Below are positions 45,009-55,900 of a stretch of DNA of 64,000 nt, piece after piece (the stretch's first letter is position 1; the number at the start of each line of letters is the position of its first letter). Source of the stretch: Desulfocucumis palustris (GTDB taxonomy: Bacteria > Bacillota > Desulfotomaculia > Desulfotomaculales > Desulfocucumaceae); NCBI RefSeq assembly GCF_002933875.1, contig NZ_BFAV01000019.1, positions 58,293 to 122,292 of the forward strand, given 5' to 3'. The notes below the pieces were generated by a model, which saw only the letters and a program-made list of their open reading frames with translations, did no database searches and had not been told where the DNA came from. A program made the translations under genes and the position numbers.

Positions 45009-45305
45009 ATGAAAATATTCGGTTACGGCCCCGCGGATATAACCAGGCTGTACAGGGCCGGCGCAAATAAGGATAAACTGCAAAGAAGCGGCGCAGGGGC
45101 TTCGCCAGGCGGGGATACCTTGCAGATATCCCAGGAAGGCAAGGCACTGCAAACATTCAAGGCCGTTTTAAAGGATATGCCCCTGGTGAGGGAAGATCTG
45201 GTCGAGGATATTAAGTCACAGATTAATAAAGGCGCCTACAAACCCGATGCCGGAAAAATTGCCGAAGGTATAATCAGGGAGAGGCTTCTTGACGAGGAAG
45301 TGTAG
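45009..45305 (+). CDS. flgM: Anti-sigma-28 factor FlgM
   Basis: 98 residues. The C-terminal sigma-binding helices VREDLVEDIKSQINKGAYKPDAGKIAEGIIRERLLDE are characteristic. The N-terminus is flexible and basic. FlgM holds sigma-28 inactive until the hook-basal body is complete and FlgM is exported. It is driven by a sigma-28 promoter, giving feedback. It is followed by a terminator. Confidence 0.92.
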   Translation: MKIFGYGPADITRLYRAGANKDKLQRSGAGASPGGDTLQISQEGKALQTFKAVLKDMPLVREDLVEDIKSQINKGAYKPDAGKIAEGIIRERLLDEEV

Positions 45306-45312
45306 TAATTGA

Positions 45313-45341
45313 AAGGCGGGCCGAAACCCGCCTTGTTTGGT
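45313..45341 (+). terminator. Terminator after flgM
   Basis: AAGGCGGG/CCCGCCTT perfect stem with loop CCGAAA, followed by a T-containing tail. A second hairpin, TGCCGAA/TTCGGCA, lies at 45344-45362. Confidence 0.75.
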
Positions 45342-45401
45342 TTTGCCGAATTTTTTTCGGCAGGGTTGACCGGGACAAGAATATTACGGCAGGGATGATA
45401 T

Positions 45402-45896
45402 ATGGAAAATTTATTACAAGAGCTTATTGACGTGCTGGAACAACAAAATGCAACCTTGGCGGATATGCTGCCGGCGGCCAAGGAGCATAATGCCGCCCTC
45501 AGGAAAAATAATCCCCCAGGCATGGTGGCCGCGGTGATGAGACTGGAAGAGGTGTCCGGGACACTGCATAGGCAGGATAAACAAAGAGAAAAGCTTCAGC
45601 ACGAATTAGCGGAGGAGTTGGGACTTAACCGGCAGGCGCGGCTATCCGATATTTTGGCCGGGGCGGGTGAATCACCGTCTATATCCAGACTTAAACCGCT
45701 CGCCGCTGAAATAAAGGATAAAATAGAAGAATTGTCGGCGATTAACGATATCAACCAGGCGCTGGCCGCCAGGGGGCTGCAGTTTACCTCGCGGTTCCTT
45801 AATATAATCGCCCCAAGCGATACCAACACCTATGCGGGCAGCGGGGTATTTAAAAATGAAAGAAGCACCAGCTCGGTTTTAAACAAAACTATTTAA
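45402..45896 (+). CDS. flgN: Flagellar hook-filament junction chaperone FlgN
   Basis: A 164-residue all-helical export chaperone for FlgK and FlgL. Seen are LLQELIDVLEQQNATLADMLPAAKEHNAALRKNN, then MRLEEVSGTLHRQDKQREKLQHELAEELGL and a C-terminal disordered tail. The family call rests on length, helical pattern and its place before flgK-flgL. Confidence 0.87.
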   Translation: MENLLQELIDVLEQQNATLADMLPAAKEHNAALRKNNPPGMVAAVMRLEEVSGTLHRQDKQREKLQHELAEELGLNRQARLSDILAGAGESPSISRLKPLAAEIKDKIEELSAINDINQALAARGLQFTSRFLNIIAPSDTNTYAGSGVFKNERSTSSVLNKTI

Positions 45897-45914
45897 GACA
45901 GGTGGTATTATTAT

Positions 45915-47387
45915 ATGCCGGGAACATGGCTAGGTCTTGAAACAGGTAGAAGGGGAATAATGGTGCACCAGAGGAGCCTGGACACCACCGGGCACAACCT
46001 GGCCAACGCCAGCACCCCGGGTTACTCCAGGCAGGAGGTAATGATTACTGCCACCGATCCCTTTTCAAATCCCACCATGGACAGCGCCGTCACCCCGGGG
46101 CAGCTGGGCACGGGCTCCATGGTAAATATGATCCGCCGGATTACCGACGAGCATCTGCAGCAAAATGTATACAGGTCCGCCACCGACACCACCTACTGGG
46201 AGGATCAGATATCCATCCTGCAAAGGGCCGAATCCTCCTTCTCCGAGCCTGATACCGACGGTATAGACGACCTGCTGGTTGATTTCTTCAAAGCCTGGAT
46301 GGACCTGAATAATACGCCCCAGGACCCTGGTGTCAAAGCGGCGGTTGTTGAGGTTGGAGACGGGTTGGCGAATTTGATGTCCTATACATACAGCCAGTTG
46401 AAGGAAATACAGAATTCGGTTGTCTCTGTGGATGATACCCCGGAGGTGGTTGGAGGCATTATAAAGGAACAGGTGGACAGCGCCAATGACGTTTTAACCC
46501 AGATTAATGACTTGACCGAAGCCATTAAGAAAATTTATGATCTGGGACAGCAGCCCAATGACCTGATGGATAAACGTGATGCGCTGCTGGAGCAACTGGC
46601 CGAGTTCGGCCCGGTAAAGGTCACCTACGGATATACCGGCGGAAAGCCGAACGGCGAGCTGCAGGTCAGCTTTATGGGGCAGGAGGTTGTTAATTCCGAG
46701 GATCCGGAGTTTCAGCCGGTAACGCTGAGCCTTAATTATAATGACGGCGGAACCGATGATGATGACACCGATGATACAATCGAACTTGTGTTTTCCGACC
46801 CTGACGGCACCGAGTTAAAGACGGTGGATTTGACCAATCAGGAGGATTTAAGCGATTCCGATAATATTGTAAGCGGCGGTTCTCTGCTGGGAGTGGAGGC
46901 GGCCAGGCAGCAGATTGTCGGATTTAAGGATAAATTAAACAACTTTGCCATTACCCTGAGGGACAACATTATGGCGGACAGCACCAATTATTTTTTCCAG
47001 GGCGACCTGGTAAATGGTGACTTCAATGTGATACCAAGCCTGATAAACGACCCTTCTCAACTGGATGGCGACAAGGCCAAGAACAATGCCAACGTTAGGT
47101 CATCGGAAATAGAGATTCCGCCACTGACAAAACCCTGCACACTGGAGGAATATTTTGGGATTTTAATCACGGAGGTGGGCGGCGCGGCAAAGGGAGCCGA
47201 CGACATGGCAGCCACCCAGTCCGCCATCAGGGATCAAATCGCCGCCTTGAGGGATTCCGTGTCCGGCGTATCCATAGACGAGGAATTAACCAAAATGCTT
47301 CAGTTTCAATATGGTTTTCAGGCATCCTCCAGGATGATAACTACAATAGACAGCATGCTGGATGTAATAATAAACAAGTTGTTCTAA
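45915..47387 (+). CDS. flgK: Flagellar hook-associated protein 1 FlgK
   Basis: 490 residues. N-terminal rod motif RRGIMVHQRSLDTTGHNLANASTPGYSRQEV; DEHLQQNVYRSATDTTYWEDQISILQRAESSFSEPDTDGIDDLLVDFFKAWMDLNNTPQD; C-terminal VSIDEELTKMLQFQYGFQASSRMITTIDSMLDVIINKL. Both ends that form the helical core are intact. A central Asp-rich loop (GGTDDDDTDD, about 275) is a variable surface region. Confidence 0.95.
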   Translation: MPGTWLGLETGRRGIMVHQRSLDTTGHNLANASTPGYSRQEVMITATDPFSNPTMDSAVTPGQLGTGSMVNMIRRITDEHLQQNVYRSATDTTYWEDQISILQRAESSFSEPDTDGIDDLLVDFFKAWMDLNNTPQDPGVKAAVVEVGDGLANLMSYTYSQLKEIQNSVVSVDDTPEVVGGIIKEQVDSANDVLTQINDLTEAIKKIYDLGQQPNDLMDKRDALLEQLAEFGPVKVTYGYTGGKPNGELQVSFMGQEVVNSEDPEFQPVTLSLNYNDGGTDDDDTDDTIELVFSDPDGTELKTVDLTNQEDLSDSDNIVSGGSLLGVEAARQQIVGFKDKLNNFAITLRDNIMADSTNYFFQGDLVNGDFNVIPSLINDPSQLDGDKAKNNANVRSSEIEIPPLTKPCTLEEYFGILITEVGGAAKGADDMAATQSAIRDQIAALRDSVSGVSIDEELTKMLQFQYGFQASSRMITTIDSMLDVIINKLF

Positions 47388-47426
47388 AAGGGTATTGAGG
47401 ATTATTTTTAGGGCGGGAGGGTATTT

Positions 47427-48680
47427 ATGCGAATCAGCAACAGATATATTACCAACAATGTAATAAACAGTATTCAGGGGAATTTAAGCAGGCTGGCCCG
47501 CAGCCAGGAGCAACTAGCTTCCACTAAAAAGGTTTTGCGGCCCAGCGACAACCCAAATGCGATGGGTTCACTTTTATCAATAAAGAATACCCTTTCCTAT
47601 AATGAGCAGTATAGTAAAAACATTGACGACGGGTTATCCTACCTGGGCATGAATGATACAGCCCTGGGCACCATAGGGGATATTTTGAAAAAGGCCAGTG
47701 AATATGCCCTTCAGGCGGCCAATGATACTTATAATCCTGATGACCGGGCGGCAGTAGCCACCCAAATAGATAAAATGATTGATCAGATTGTAGACCTGGC
47801 CAACTCATCCGTAGGTGATAAATATATATACGCGGGAACGGACAACAATGCGGCTCCCTTTGAAAGAGAGGGGGACAAGATAATTTACAAAGGAAACTTC
47901 GAAGGCTTGTACAGAGAAGTGTCCCCAGGCAAGGATTATAGGATTGACGCGCCGGGCGTTACCACCGGCGTAGAGATTGACGGTGTGAATAATGAAGCGC
48001 TGGCTTCCGAAAAACCGGAGGTTACCAGCAGGCAAACCAATACAAACATAGTTGGCGTATTAAGTGTAAAAGTTGATGCTGTGTCCGGAACGGTTACGAT
48101 AAACGGAAAAATTCAGGATTTAACTGATCCCGAAAACCCCGTGGAGACAGATTATGATAACGTAACCATGACATTTGACGAGTTGGGAACAGCCGGTGAC
48201 GTGCTTGACGGACTTGATATTGATTTTAGTAATTCTGCCGACGGGTCGGAATATAATTTAAGTTTCGGGAAGCTTGGAGTCTTCGGGAATGTGGATGACA
48301 GCGGTGTGGTTTATGACCCTGCGGATACCGGCAAGTCTGAAATTGACAAGGGAATTTTTGATGTTCTATTTGCCCTGAGGGACAGGCTCAGTAATAATGA
48401 CACCGACGGCTTGCAGAAAAGCATTGATGAATTGGACCAGAAAAATGACCAGGCGCTTCAGTACCGTGTGGCCATAGGAGCCCGCACCAATCACTTCGAG
48501 GGTATTCAGGCGCAGTTGCTGGACCAGGAAGTTGCCCTTAAAGCTAATTTAAACAATATAGAAGGCGCTGATATGGAAAAGCTGACAATAGAGTATGCCG
48601 AGCAGAATCTTGCATATAATGCTTCCCTGGCTTCGGGAGCAAGTATGATGCAGTTGAGCCTGCTGGACTTTCTCCGCTAG
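47427..48680 (+). CDS. flgL: Flagellar hook-associated protein 3 FlgL
   Basis: 417 residues. N-terminal MRISNRYITNNVINSIQGNLSRLARSQEQLASTKKVLRPSDNPNAMGSLLSIKN and C-terminal LKANLNNIEGADMEKLTIEYAEQNLAYNASLASGASMMQLSLLDFLR match FlgL. It forms the hook-filament junction with FlgK. The central variable domain (about 170-330) is longer than in short FlgLs. Confidence 0.94.
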   Translation: MRISNRYITNNVINSIQGNLSRLARSQEQLASTKKVLRPSDNPNAMGSLLSIKNTLSYNEQYSKNIDDGLSYLGMNDTALGTIGDILKKASEYALQAANDTYNPDDRAAVATQIDKMIDQIVDLANSSVGDKYIYAGTDNNAAPFEREGDKIIYKGNFEGLYREVSPGKDYRIDAPGVTTGVEIDGVNNEALASEKPEVTSRQTNTNIVGVLSVKVDAVSGTVTINGKIQDLTDPENPVETDYDNVTMTFDELGTAGDVLDGLDIDFSNSADGSEYNLSFGKLGVFGNVDDSGVVYDPADTGKSEIDKGIFDVLFALRDRLSNNDTDGLQKSIDELDQKNDQALQYRVAIGARTNHFEGIQAQLLDQEVALKANLNNIEGADMEKLTIEYAEQNLAYNASLASGASMMQLSLLDFLR

Positions 48681-48732
48681 TGTGAGCTTGCAATAAGAAG
48701 ATTAATTATATATTGGTGGGGAGGAGGAGGAA

Positions 48733-49065
48733 ATGAAAATAGGCTCCGGGGGGCATAATGCCCAGGCAGCCCAGGATGCCGTCGCAGCCAGACAGCAAGA
48801 GCAGATCAGGCTAAAACCCACCCTGGAACAGGAACTGCTTCAATCGCAAAAACAGGGTTTGGAGCTTAATAAACCGGTGCTTCACCCAAATAAATCCGCG
48901 GAATTGGAAGGTTACCTCCGAAACAAAGAAACATCCGGAGAGGGTAAAAAGAACAAAGACTCCGGTGGAAAACGCCAGGAAGGCGATAAGCCAAAAGACT
49001 CAGACAGCCCGGATAAAGACATGCCTCCAGGGTTAAAAGGGGTTCTGCTGGATAAATATATGTAA
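48733..49065 (+). CDS. Uncharacterised flagellar-cluster protein, 110 aa
   Basis: Not recognised. The protein starts MKIGSGGHNAQAAQDAV, is rich in Gln, Lys and Glu with no membrane segment, and contains a low-complexity KETSGEGKKNKDSGGKRQ linker before an ending PPGLKGVLLDKYM. GGAGGAGGAA precedes the ATG. It lies between flgL and fliW, so it probably belongs to late flagellar assembly or its regulation. Confidence 0.6.
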   Translation: MKIGSGGHNAQAAQDAVAARQQEQIRLKPTLEQELLQSQKQGLELNKPVLHPNKSAELEGYLRNKETSGEGKKNKDSGGKRQEGDKPKDSDSPDKDMPPGLKGVLLDKYM

Positions 49066-49137
49066 CGAAACCGATATTTTGGGGTGACCGGACAGGTCAC
49101 CTTAAATAGTTTAAACCTTTATCACGGGAGGGCGGAA

Positions 49138-49620
49138 ATGAAAATAGAGACTACCCGTTTCGGAAATCTGGAAATTAAAGAAGAAAAAATAATAACCTTT
49201 CCCCGGGGAATACCCGGTTTTGAAAATGTAAGACGGTTTTTTTTACTGCCGGTGGAAGGCCTGGAAGACATACACTGGCTGCAGGCTGTGGAGAACCCCG
49301 GGGTGGCCCTGCTGGTAATTGACCCCTTTAAATATTTTATAGACTATTCCTTTGAAATCCCCGGCCCGGACCTGGAGGAACTGGAAATAACAGAGCAGGC
49401 GCAGGTGCTGGTAATAGCCGTGGTAACCATTCCCGGGGATGACCCTGCACTGACCACCGCCAACCTGCTGGCCCCGGTGATTATTAACACCCGCACAAGC
49501 CGGGCCAGGCAGATCATTTTGAATGGTTTGCCCTACACTACCAGACACAGGCTTTTTCCGGACATGAATTCCTCCAGTGAAAAGAAAAAGTGTAATGTTT
49601 CAGGCGGGGAGGGGAAATAA
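49138..49620 (+). CDS. fliW: Flagellar assembly factor FliW
   Basis: 160 residues: KIETTRFGNLEIKEEKIITFPRGIPGFENVRRF, WLQAVENPGVALLVIDPF, and a C-terminal PVIINTRTSRARQIILNGLPYTTRH, all FliW hallmarks. FliW binds flagellin and, when free, sequesters CsrA. ATG 49138 has GGGAGGGCGG upstream; an earlier in-frame start lacks one. The stop codon overlaps the csrA start codon. Confidence 0.94.
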   Translation: MKIETTRFGNLEIKEEKIITFPRGIPGFENVRRFFLLPVEGLEDIHWLQAVENPGVALLVIDPFKYFIDYSFEIPGPDLEELEITEQAQVLVIAVVTIPGDDPALTTANLLAPVIINTRTSRARQIILNGLPYTTRHRLFPDMNSSSEKKKCNVSGGEGK

Positions 49621-49853
49621 TGCTGGTGCTCACCCGCAAAAAAAATCAGGGCATTATGCTGGGGGATAATATTTCGGTTGTAATACTGGAAATTAAGGAC
49701 GATGTGGTAAAAATAGGAATAGAGGCTCCCAAGGACACAATTATATTAAGGAGCGAACTGTATAAATCCGTGACAGATGAAAACATTACCGCAGTTTCCA
49801 CCGGTAAATCCGCAGCGGAAATGCTTATGAATATCATGTCGAAAAAGAAATAA
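49620..49853 (+). CDS. csrA: Carbon storage/translation regulator CsrA
   Basis: 77 residues: MLVLTRKKNQGIMLGDNISVVILEIKDDVVKIGIEAPKDTIILRSEL is the standard CsrA beta-strand core with the RNA-binding Leu-Thr-Arg. A slightly extended helical C-terminus follows. It overlaps fliW by one base. The adjacent flagellin leader displays a matching binding hairpin, so translational repression of flagellin is likely. Confidence 0.96.
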   Translation: MLVLTRKKNQGIMLGDNISVVILEIKDDVVKIGIEAPKDTIILRSELYKSVTDENITAVSTGKSAAEMLMNIMSKKK

Positions 49854-49868
49854 ATATATTTTTTAGTC

Positions 49869-49895
49869 TAAATCTGTCTCGTAAAATGCCGATAT
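49869..49895 (+). promoter_or_regulatory. Sigma-28 promoter of the flagellin gene
   Basis: TAAA at 49869-49872, 15-bp spacer, GCCGATAT at 49888-49895: a consensus sigma-28 promoter, 91 bp before the flagellin ATG. Confidence 0.92.
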
Positions 49896-49908
49896 ATATT
49901 GCAGGGAA

Positions 49909-49980
49909 AGAATCCGGGCGGCCGACCGGATTCCCTATAAATCACCGCATGGATGCGGTGAACAAATATTTCAGGGAGGA
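49909..49980 (+). promoter_or_regulatory. Flagellin leader with CsrA-type binding sites
   Basis: A 6-bp perfect hairpin CACCGC/GCGGTG (49943-49960) presents the loop ATGGAT, which contains the ANGGA core CsrA prefers in a hexaloop. A second GGA cluster (AGGGAGGA, 49973-49980) is the ribosome site itself. An upstream AATCCGG/CCGGATT hairpin lies at about 49909-49933. A dimer bridging both sites would occlude translation, as known for Bacillus hag. The assignment here is inferred. Confidence 0.75.
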
Positions 49981-49986
49981 AGAAAA

Positions 49987-52851
49987 ATGAGAATCAACCA
50001 CAACATCGCAGCTCTCAACACCTATCGCCAGCTGAGCAACAACACCAGCATCGGGTCCAGGTCGCTGGAGAAGCTTTCATCCGGACTGCGCATCAACCGG
50101 GCCGGTGACGACGCGGCAGGTCTGGCCATCAGTGAGAAGATGCGCGCCCAGATCCGCGGCTTGGATCAGGCTTCCCGCAACGCCCAGGACGGCATTTCCT
50201 TGATTCAGACCGCTGAGGGTGCCCTGAACGAGACCCACAGCATTCTGCAGAGGATGCGTGAGTTGGCCACCCAGGCCTCCAACGACACCAACGTAAGCAT
50301 TGACCGTGACGAGATCCAAAAGGAAATCAACCAGTTAACCTCTGAAATCAACCGTATCGGCAACACCACAGAATTCAACACCCAGTCTCTGCTCAAAGGG
50401 ATAATAACTCCCGCCGTTACTTCCGATGCATTAAAAACCACCATTACCGCTGGCGCTGAGGGTGTACTTGCAGGCGCTTTGACATCACTTTCAGTGGATA
50501 AAAACAGCGTAGTGGCCTCCGAATCGGAAGCCAGCGTTCAGGCAGGCACCAGCGAGGCGACTGCCAAGGTATCCACTGTTAGCGCTAGCACTGACAGCGT
50601 GAAAGGCTTAAGGAGTTCGGTATCCCTCTCAAACGGTATAACAATCCAATTGTCTATCAGTGCTACTGGTACCACCTTGAATACAGTTATGGGCACCAAT
50701 CTTAACGACGCAAATAGCAAGGCTATAAAAGTTATCCAAGGCACAACTATCGGCGGCGTTTCAAAGATTGATTCCACAACAAACACTATGACCATAACAA
50801 TAGGCAAGAATGCTGACGGGACATCAAGAGCGCAGAACAGGGGCCAGTTGTACAATGAGATTAATAATTTACTGCTTAATGCTACTGCAGCCACGATAAA
50901 CAATATAACTGGCGCTGCAGCTAACGGAGTTAAACTAGAGGTTCTTCAGCCTGCCGGTTCTGAGTCGGAAGTGGTCAACCTGACCACGGATGGTGAAACC
51001 GGTACCTTCTCCGGTGGGAAAAATGAAGTTAAAGGTGTATATAAGTTTGAACTGAAGGACGTATTTAATGAAGCGGGAGATACAATTACCATAGCTGGCA
51101 GAACCTTTAAAGCAACTCTGCAAAATGCAGTGGCTGCAAATCACGAGTTCGATATAGCAAACGCAGCCAACTCTGTTGTGGACGCCAACACACAGCTTAC
51201 CAGTCTGAAAGCCGCTATAGAGGCGGACGCCGAATTAAAGAATCACTATACCGTAACGGTAACCAATGCGACCCTCATACTTACTGAGAAGGCCGCACAG
51301 GCGACCGGTGTCGGGTTGGAGAACGTGACCGTGGCTGGGTACGGCACAAACGACAAACTGGTGTTATCAAATGCGTCAGGCAGAAATTTTGACAAAATAA
51401 CAATTGTCCAGAATACATCCGCGAATCCTGATACGTTGAAGGTTACAGTCGTTACCAGCAATATTGAGAGTTTTGAGATTAAAATCCAGCTTGCCAATAA
51501 GACTGCCAGCAAGAACACGGCGGAAAAGATACAGGAGCAATTGCATCAACTGGGAGTAGGTTTGGACGGTATTATCAAGCTCACGCAAAGCGCTGCTGAT
51601 CAAGCCGCGGGCAAACCCCAAACAGAAGTTGATCTTAAAAAGATAACCGTTTCTGCTTTGGGTAACTGGGATACTTCCACGGTTGGCAACAATATAGTTC
51701 AGGGCACAGGAACCTTTGTAGGCGGAACTGAGGAGTCAAAGGGCGTATACAGCTTTGAGGTGACGCAGGCATTTGCGGCGGGGGATGTAGTTGATATCAA
51801 GGGACAGAAGTTTAAAGCTGTTGACGGCGTTGCCGATGCCACAAAAGGCGAGTTCAGCGTGGCTGGCGGCGATCTCGGCGGCCAGGCCACCGGTCTTATG
51901 GACGCCATTAGCTTAAGCACCCTGAAGGCTGCTTACACGGCCTCCATCAATTCAACAACGCCTACAAAGATAACTCTTACTGAAAAAGCTCCAACGGGCG
52001 AGGACATGGACAGCGCTGATATTACTTTGCGGGCTACTGGAACCAACGGCGTCTACTCGGTAGATACCGGTGAATTACAGCAAGCCGGTGCCAAGTTCAT
52101 TATTGACGGTGAGGAAATAGTTATATCCGACAAGGTTGCTCACACTGGTTATGATGACGGCACCGCGATGAAGGAAGCAACTTCTGCTGAAGGACAGCTT
52201 TCAAATCTTGTTGAAGCCATCAATAAGAACAAAACCCTGGGTGAAAAATATACTGCTTCAGTGGATGATGGCAAGCTTAAGCTGGTGCAAAAGGATGGCT
52301 TCACCTCTGCAACAGCTCCGGATATGAAGATCAGAACCACAGACCAGGGTGATTACACTGCCACGTTCCAGGTGGGTGCAAACTCCGGTCAGAGCATGAC
52401 CATTACTGTAGCTGACATGCGTTCCAAGGCTATCGGTGTGAGCGGCGACGGAACATATGATACAGCAACAGCCAAGAACGGCACGGTTGCCAGCTATGTT
52501 GCATCGGCGAATGTAACAAACGGCACAACAAATACAAATGTGGAATATTCCCTTGATGTTTCAACATCGGAGAAGGCTTCAGCCGCGATAAGCGTGATTA
52601 ATGATGCCATTGAAACAGTGTCTGCGCAGCGCTCACAGCTCGGTGCTTTCCAAAACCGTCTTGATCACACTATTAACAACCTTGACACGTCATCTGAGAA
52701 CCTCACTGCATCCGAGTCTCGTATTCGTGATGTGGATATGGCTAAAGAGATGATGGAGTATACCAAGAACAACATTCTCATGCAGGCGGCACAGGCTATG
52801 CTGGCTCAGGCGAATCAGCAGCCCGAAGGAGTATTGCAGCTTCTCAGGTAA
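49987..52851 (+). CDS. hag: Flagellin, extra-long
   Basis: 954 residues, two to three times the usual length. The N-terminal D0/D1 ([45 protein letters not shown]) and C-terminal D1/D0 ([47 protein letters not shown] ... [12 protein letters not shown]) are intact. The centre (about 140-870) holds repeated modules: [17 protein letters not shown] near 350, [16 protein letters not shown] near 583 and [15 protein letters not shown] near 690. Each is followed by a TLKAA/NLVEA and T-E-K type strand. It is expressed from a sigma-28 promoter. The insert probably forms an elaborate outer filament surface. Confidence 0.95.
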   Translation: MRINHNIAALNTYRQLSNNTSIGSRSLEKLSSGLRINRAGDDAAGLAISEKMRAQIRGLDQASRNAQDGISLIQTAEGALNETHSILQRMRELATQASNDTNVSIDRDEIQKEINQLTSEINRIGNTTEFNTQSLLKGIITPAVTSDALKTTITAGAEGVLAGALTSLSVDKNSVVASESEASVQAGTSEATAKVSTVSASTDSVKGLRSSVSLSNGITIQLSISATGTTLNTVMGTNLNDANSKAIKVIQGTTIGGVSKIDSTTNTMTITIGKNADGTSRAQNRGQLYNEINNLLLNATAATINNITGAAANGVKLEVLQPAGSESEVVNLTTDGETGTFSGGKNEVKGVYKFELKDVFNEAGDTITIAGRTFKATLQNAVAANHEFDIANAANSVVDANTQLTSLKAAIEADAELKNHYTVTVTNATLILTEKAAQATGVGLENVTVAGYGTNDKLVLSNASGRNFDKITIVQNTSANPDTLKVTVVTSNIESFEIKIQLANKTASKNTAEKIQEQLHQLGVGLDGIIKLTQSAADQAAGKPQTEVDLKKITVSALGNWDTSTVGNNIVQGTGTFVGGTEESKGVYSFEVTQAFAAGDVVDIKGQKFKAVDGVADATKGEFSVAGGDLGGQATGLMDAISLSTLKAAYTASINSTTPTKITLTEKAPTGEDMDSADITLRATGTNGVYSVDTGELQQAGAKFIIDGEEIVISDKVAHTGYDDGTAMKEATSAEGQLSNLVEAINKNKTLGEKYTASVDDGKLKLVQKDGFTSATAPDMKIRTTDQGDYTATFQVGANSGQSMTITVADMRSKAIGVSGDGTYDTATAKNGTVASYVASANVTNGTTNTNVEYSLDVSTSEKASAAISVINDAIETVSAQRSQLGAFQNRLDHTINNLDTSSENLTASESRIRDVDMAKEMMEYTKNNILMQAAQAMLAQANQQPEGVLQLLR

Positions 52852-52888
52852 TGCTGTGATGCCATTGACACTATAAGAAAAAAGGGTT

Positions 52889-52921
52889 TCAGGGAAGTCA
52901 GAGGGTATCCTCTGGCTTCCC
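52889..52921 (+). terminator. Hairpin after the flagellin gene
   Basis: GGGAAGTCAGAGG pairs with CCTCTGGCTTCCC across a short loop (12-13 bp). No T-run follows; it may stabilise the mRNA 3' end or terminate weakly. Confidence 0.6.
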
Positions 52922-52959
52922 TAATAATATGCGAGAAACTACTTCGGGGGATGTACAAA

Positions 52960-55900
52960 ATGAAGCTAAGTATAGCGATGATGGTTAAAAATGAATCCAA
53001 ATATCTAAAAAAATGCCTTGAAGCACTTAAGCCGTTAATGAAAAAAGTGGATTCCGAGTTAATCATAGTCGATACCGGCTCAGAAGATAATACTGTAGAA
53101 ATAGCAAGGGAATATACCGACAACGTTTACTTTCATCCGTGGAATAACAATTTTTCGGAAATGCGGAATATTACCATCGGCTATTCCAGAGGAGAATGGC
53201 TGTTTATTGTGGATGGAGATGAAATACTTCAGGAGCATGAACAGCTTGTTAATTTTTTAAATGGTAAAGAAAGTAATAAATTCAATACTGCTGTTATTCA
53301 GATTAAAAATATCACCAATGAAACAAACGAAGAAGAAGGCTTTTCTATTATCACAGCTCCAAGGCTTTTTAGAAATGACGAAGATTTTCATTATGAGGGT
53401 GCTGTACACAATCAAGCCATATATAAAGCGCCGGTAAGGAAATTACAAGCGTTGCTGGTCCACTATGGTTACCTTCACACCGATAAAGAGCTGATGGAAA
53501 GAAAGTTTCAGAGAACGTCCTCGATACTTAAATCTGAGCTTGAAAAAAATCCTGATAATGTATACTATCTTTTTCAATTAAGCACTACCTACTCCATGCA
53601 TCAGGAATATCAAACTGCGCTGGAGTGTATTCTAAAAGCCGTGGATGTCGTTAGCAAGCATAATTTGGATTTAAAACAAAATTACTATGTTTTTAACGAA
53701 TGTGCAATAGTCTATAACAACCTGGGCATGTACAAGGAAGCGGAGGAAGCTTGCCTTAAGTGTTTTAATATAAAAAAAGGACATCTTGATGTACATTATA
53801 TTGCCGGAATAGCGCAGTTCAATCTAAATAAATACAGTGAAGCAATAGAAAACTTTAAGAATTATCTTAAAATTATAGAAAGTATGCATATGGGTGAGGA
53901 AGAAGCAGATCTCACCACCACATTGTATACAGTTGGAAAAGTTGAAGATGCCTATGTGCTTCTTTTTAAACTATTCATTTTGGTTGATAAGCTGGAAGAT
54001 GCACTGTCATATGCAATAAAAATAACAAAAATAGATTATATACGGAACAACTTGGAAAATATAGTTAAAGTTTTTGTCTATTTGGCAAGGTTTGATGAAT
54101 TGCGGAAATACTTTGTCGATAACGTGGAAAACCAACTGCCTGACAGTATTCCAGGCTTTTATCTGGCATTGGAGAATAACAGAAAAAATATGACTCCTGA
54201 GCAGTTTATTGCATTCTGCAGGGCTTTTGAAAATACCCCAGGAAATTATGGCCTGCTGTGCGAGGCGAGGCTTGAATATAAAAGAGATGCATCGGCTGAT
54301 GCTGACATTATAGATAGAATTAAATGTTTCGATTTTTATGGACAATATGATTATTATGCTGATATTATACTACTTTGGATGAAAAATCAACATCCTCTTT
54401 CAAAGTTAATTGGAATTTTGTGGGAGCAGGATATTGATATATATTTTGAATATTTAAGAAAGCATTATCCCGGACTTACAAAGATAGTATATCGTTATTT
54501 AATAGACGTGCCTCATGAGGCAACACTTGATGATATGAGAATTGGAAAGATTATGGCTAGATATATAATCTTGATTGGTGGTATTGAAGAAAATGAATAT
54601 ATTGGAGCATTTAAGTTTTATCTGGAAATTGGTTTTAAATATGTAAGAAATGTATATAGTGATCAGGTTGTATTGGAAGAACATATCTTTAGTATGAAAA
54701 ATAAAGAAGAAGCATTCTTGCTTTTTGTTATGAAAGCATTCGAAGCAAAAGAAGTAAAAAGTAGAGCTAAATATTTGGATAAAGCAAAAAAAACCTATAA
54801 CGATATGGTTAAGCCTCTTGAAAAGTACATTGAAAAGCTTAAAAATATTGAATTTGAAAAGCAATGTGCTGAGTTGAGACAAAAAAGGGATTATATTTTA
54901 AATTCTGTTAGAAAGCTTATACAGGAAGATAATTTTATTAATGCGGAGGAATTGCTTAATCACTATATTGCTTCCCTGCCTGATGATCCGGCGGCGGTTG
55001 CATTGCTTAGTCTGGTCTACATTTTGATGGACAGTGAAAAAGATATTGAACAATTTCTGCCCTTAAAAGACTACGAAGAATATAAATCTGAGTTTAAGAA
55101 AGATATAAAAACTTTGATTAACGAAGGTAGTTTTTATAAGGCACAAAAAGTTATTAATAAATATGAGCATATTAATGGTGACGACCTTGATATTTATTCA
55201 ATGAAAGCTGTTATAGCTATAATGAATAATAATTTGCATGAGGCAGAAGAAATAATCAGGAAAGGCTTACTAATTGATAAGAATAATTATGATTTGCTTT
55301 TTAATTTGGCATATCTTTATGAGCAAAAAAAAGATTATACTTTTGCTATTGATATTTATGAAAAGTTAATAAATAATACAATGAAAAGTGAAGATAAATT
55401 GGAGCTTATACAAATAATTTCTAATATAGAGCAAGAACAATATCGAAATAGTAGTATTGTTCAAGTGAGTAAATCATTTTTATGCTCAGATAATGATTGC
55501 TATAATAATTTTGCATTAATAATTCCTACATATAATAGGCCTAGGTATTTAAGTAGATTACTTTACTATATTAATAATCAATATTCTAGGGTTGCCCCTA
55601 GGATACTGGTGCTTGACTCTAGTTGTCAAGAAAATAAAATTATTAATCAAAAGATAATTGATAATTTTCAAGGCCTAGATCTAGATTGTTTATCATTTAA
55701 TTCGGATATTAGTGTTTTTGAAAAAATCTTTCAAGGTATTGAAGATATAGATACTGATTATATTTGTCTGTGCGCGGATGATGATTTCATAAAAGAAGAG
55801 GGATTGTTCAGGTCACTAATTGCTTTAGAAAGAGATAGTAGTTTGTTTTCTGTTAAAGGTAGAAATTTATTCTATGTTAAAGACATATCTAATTTAAAAG

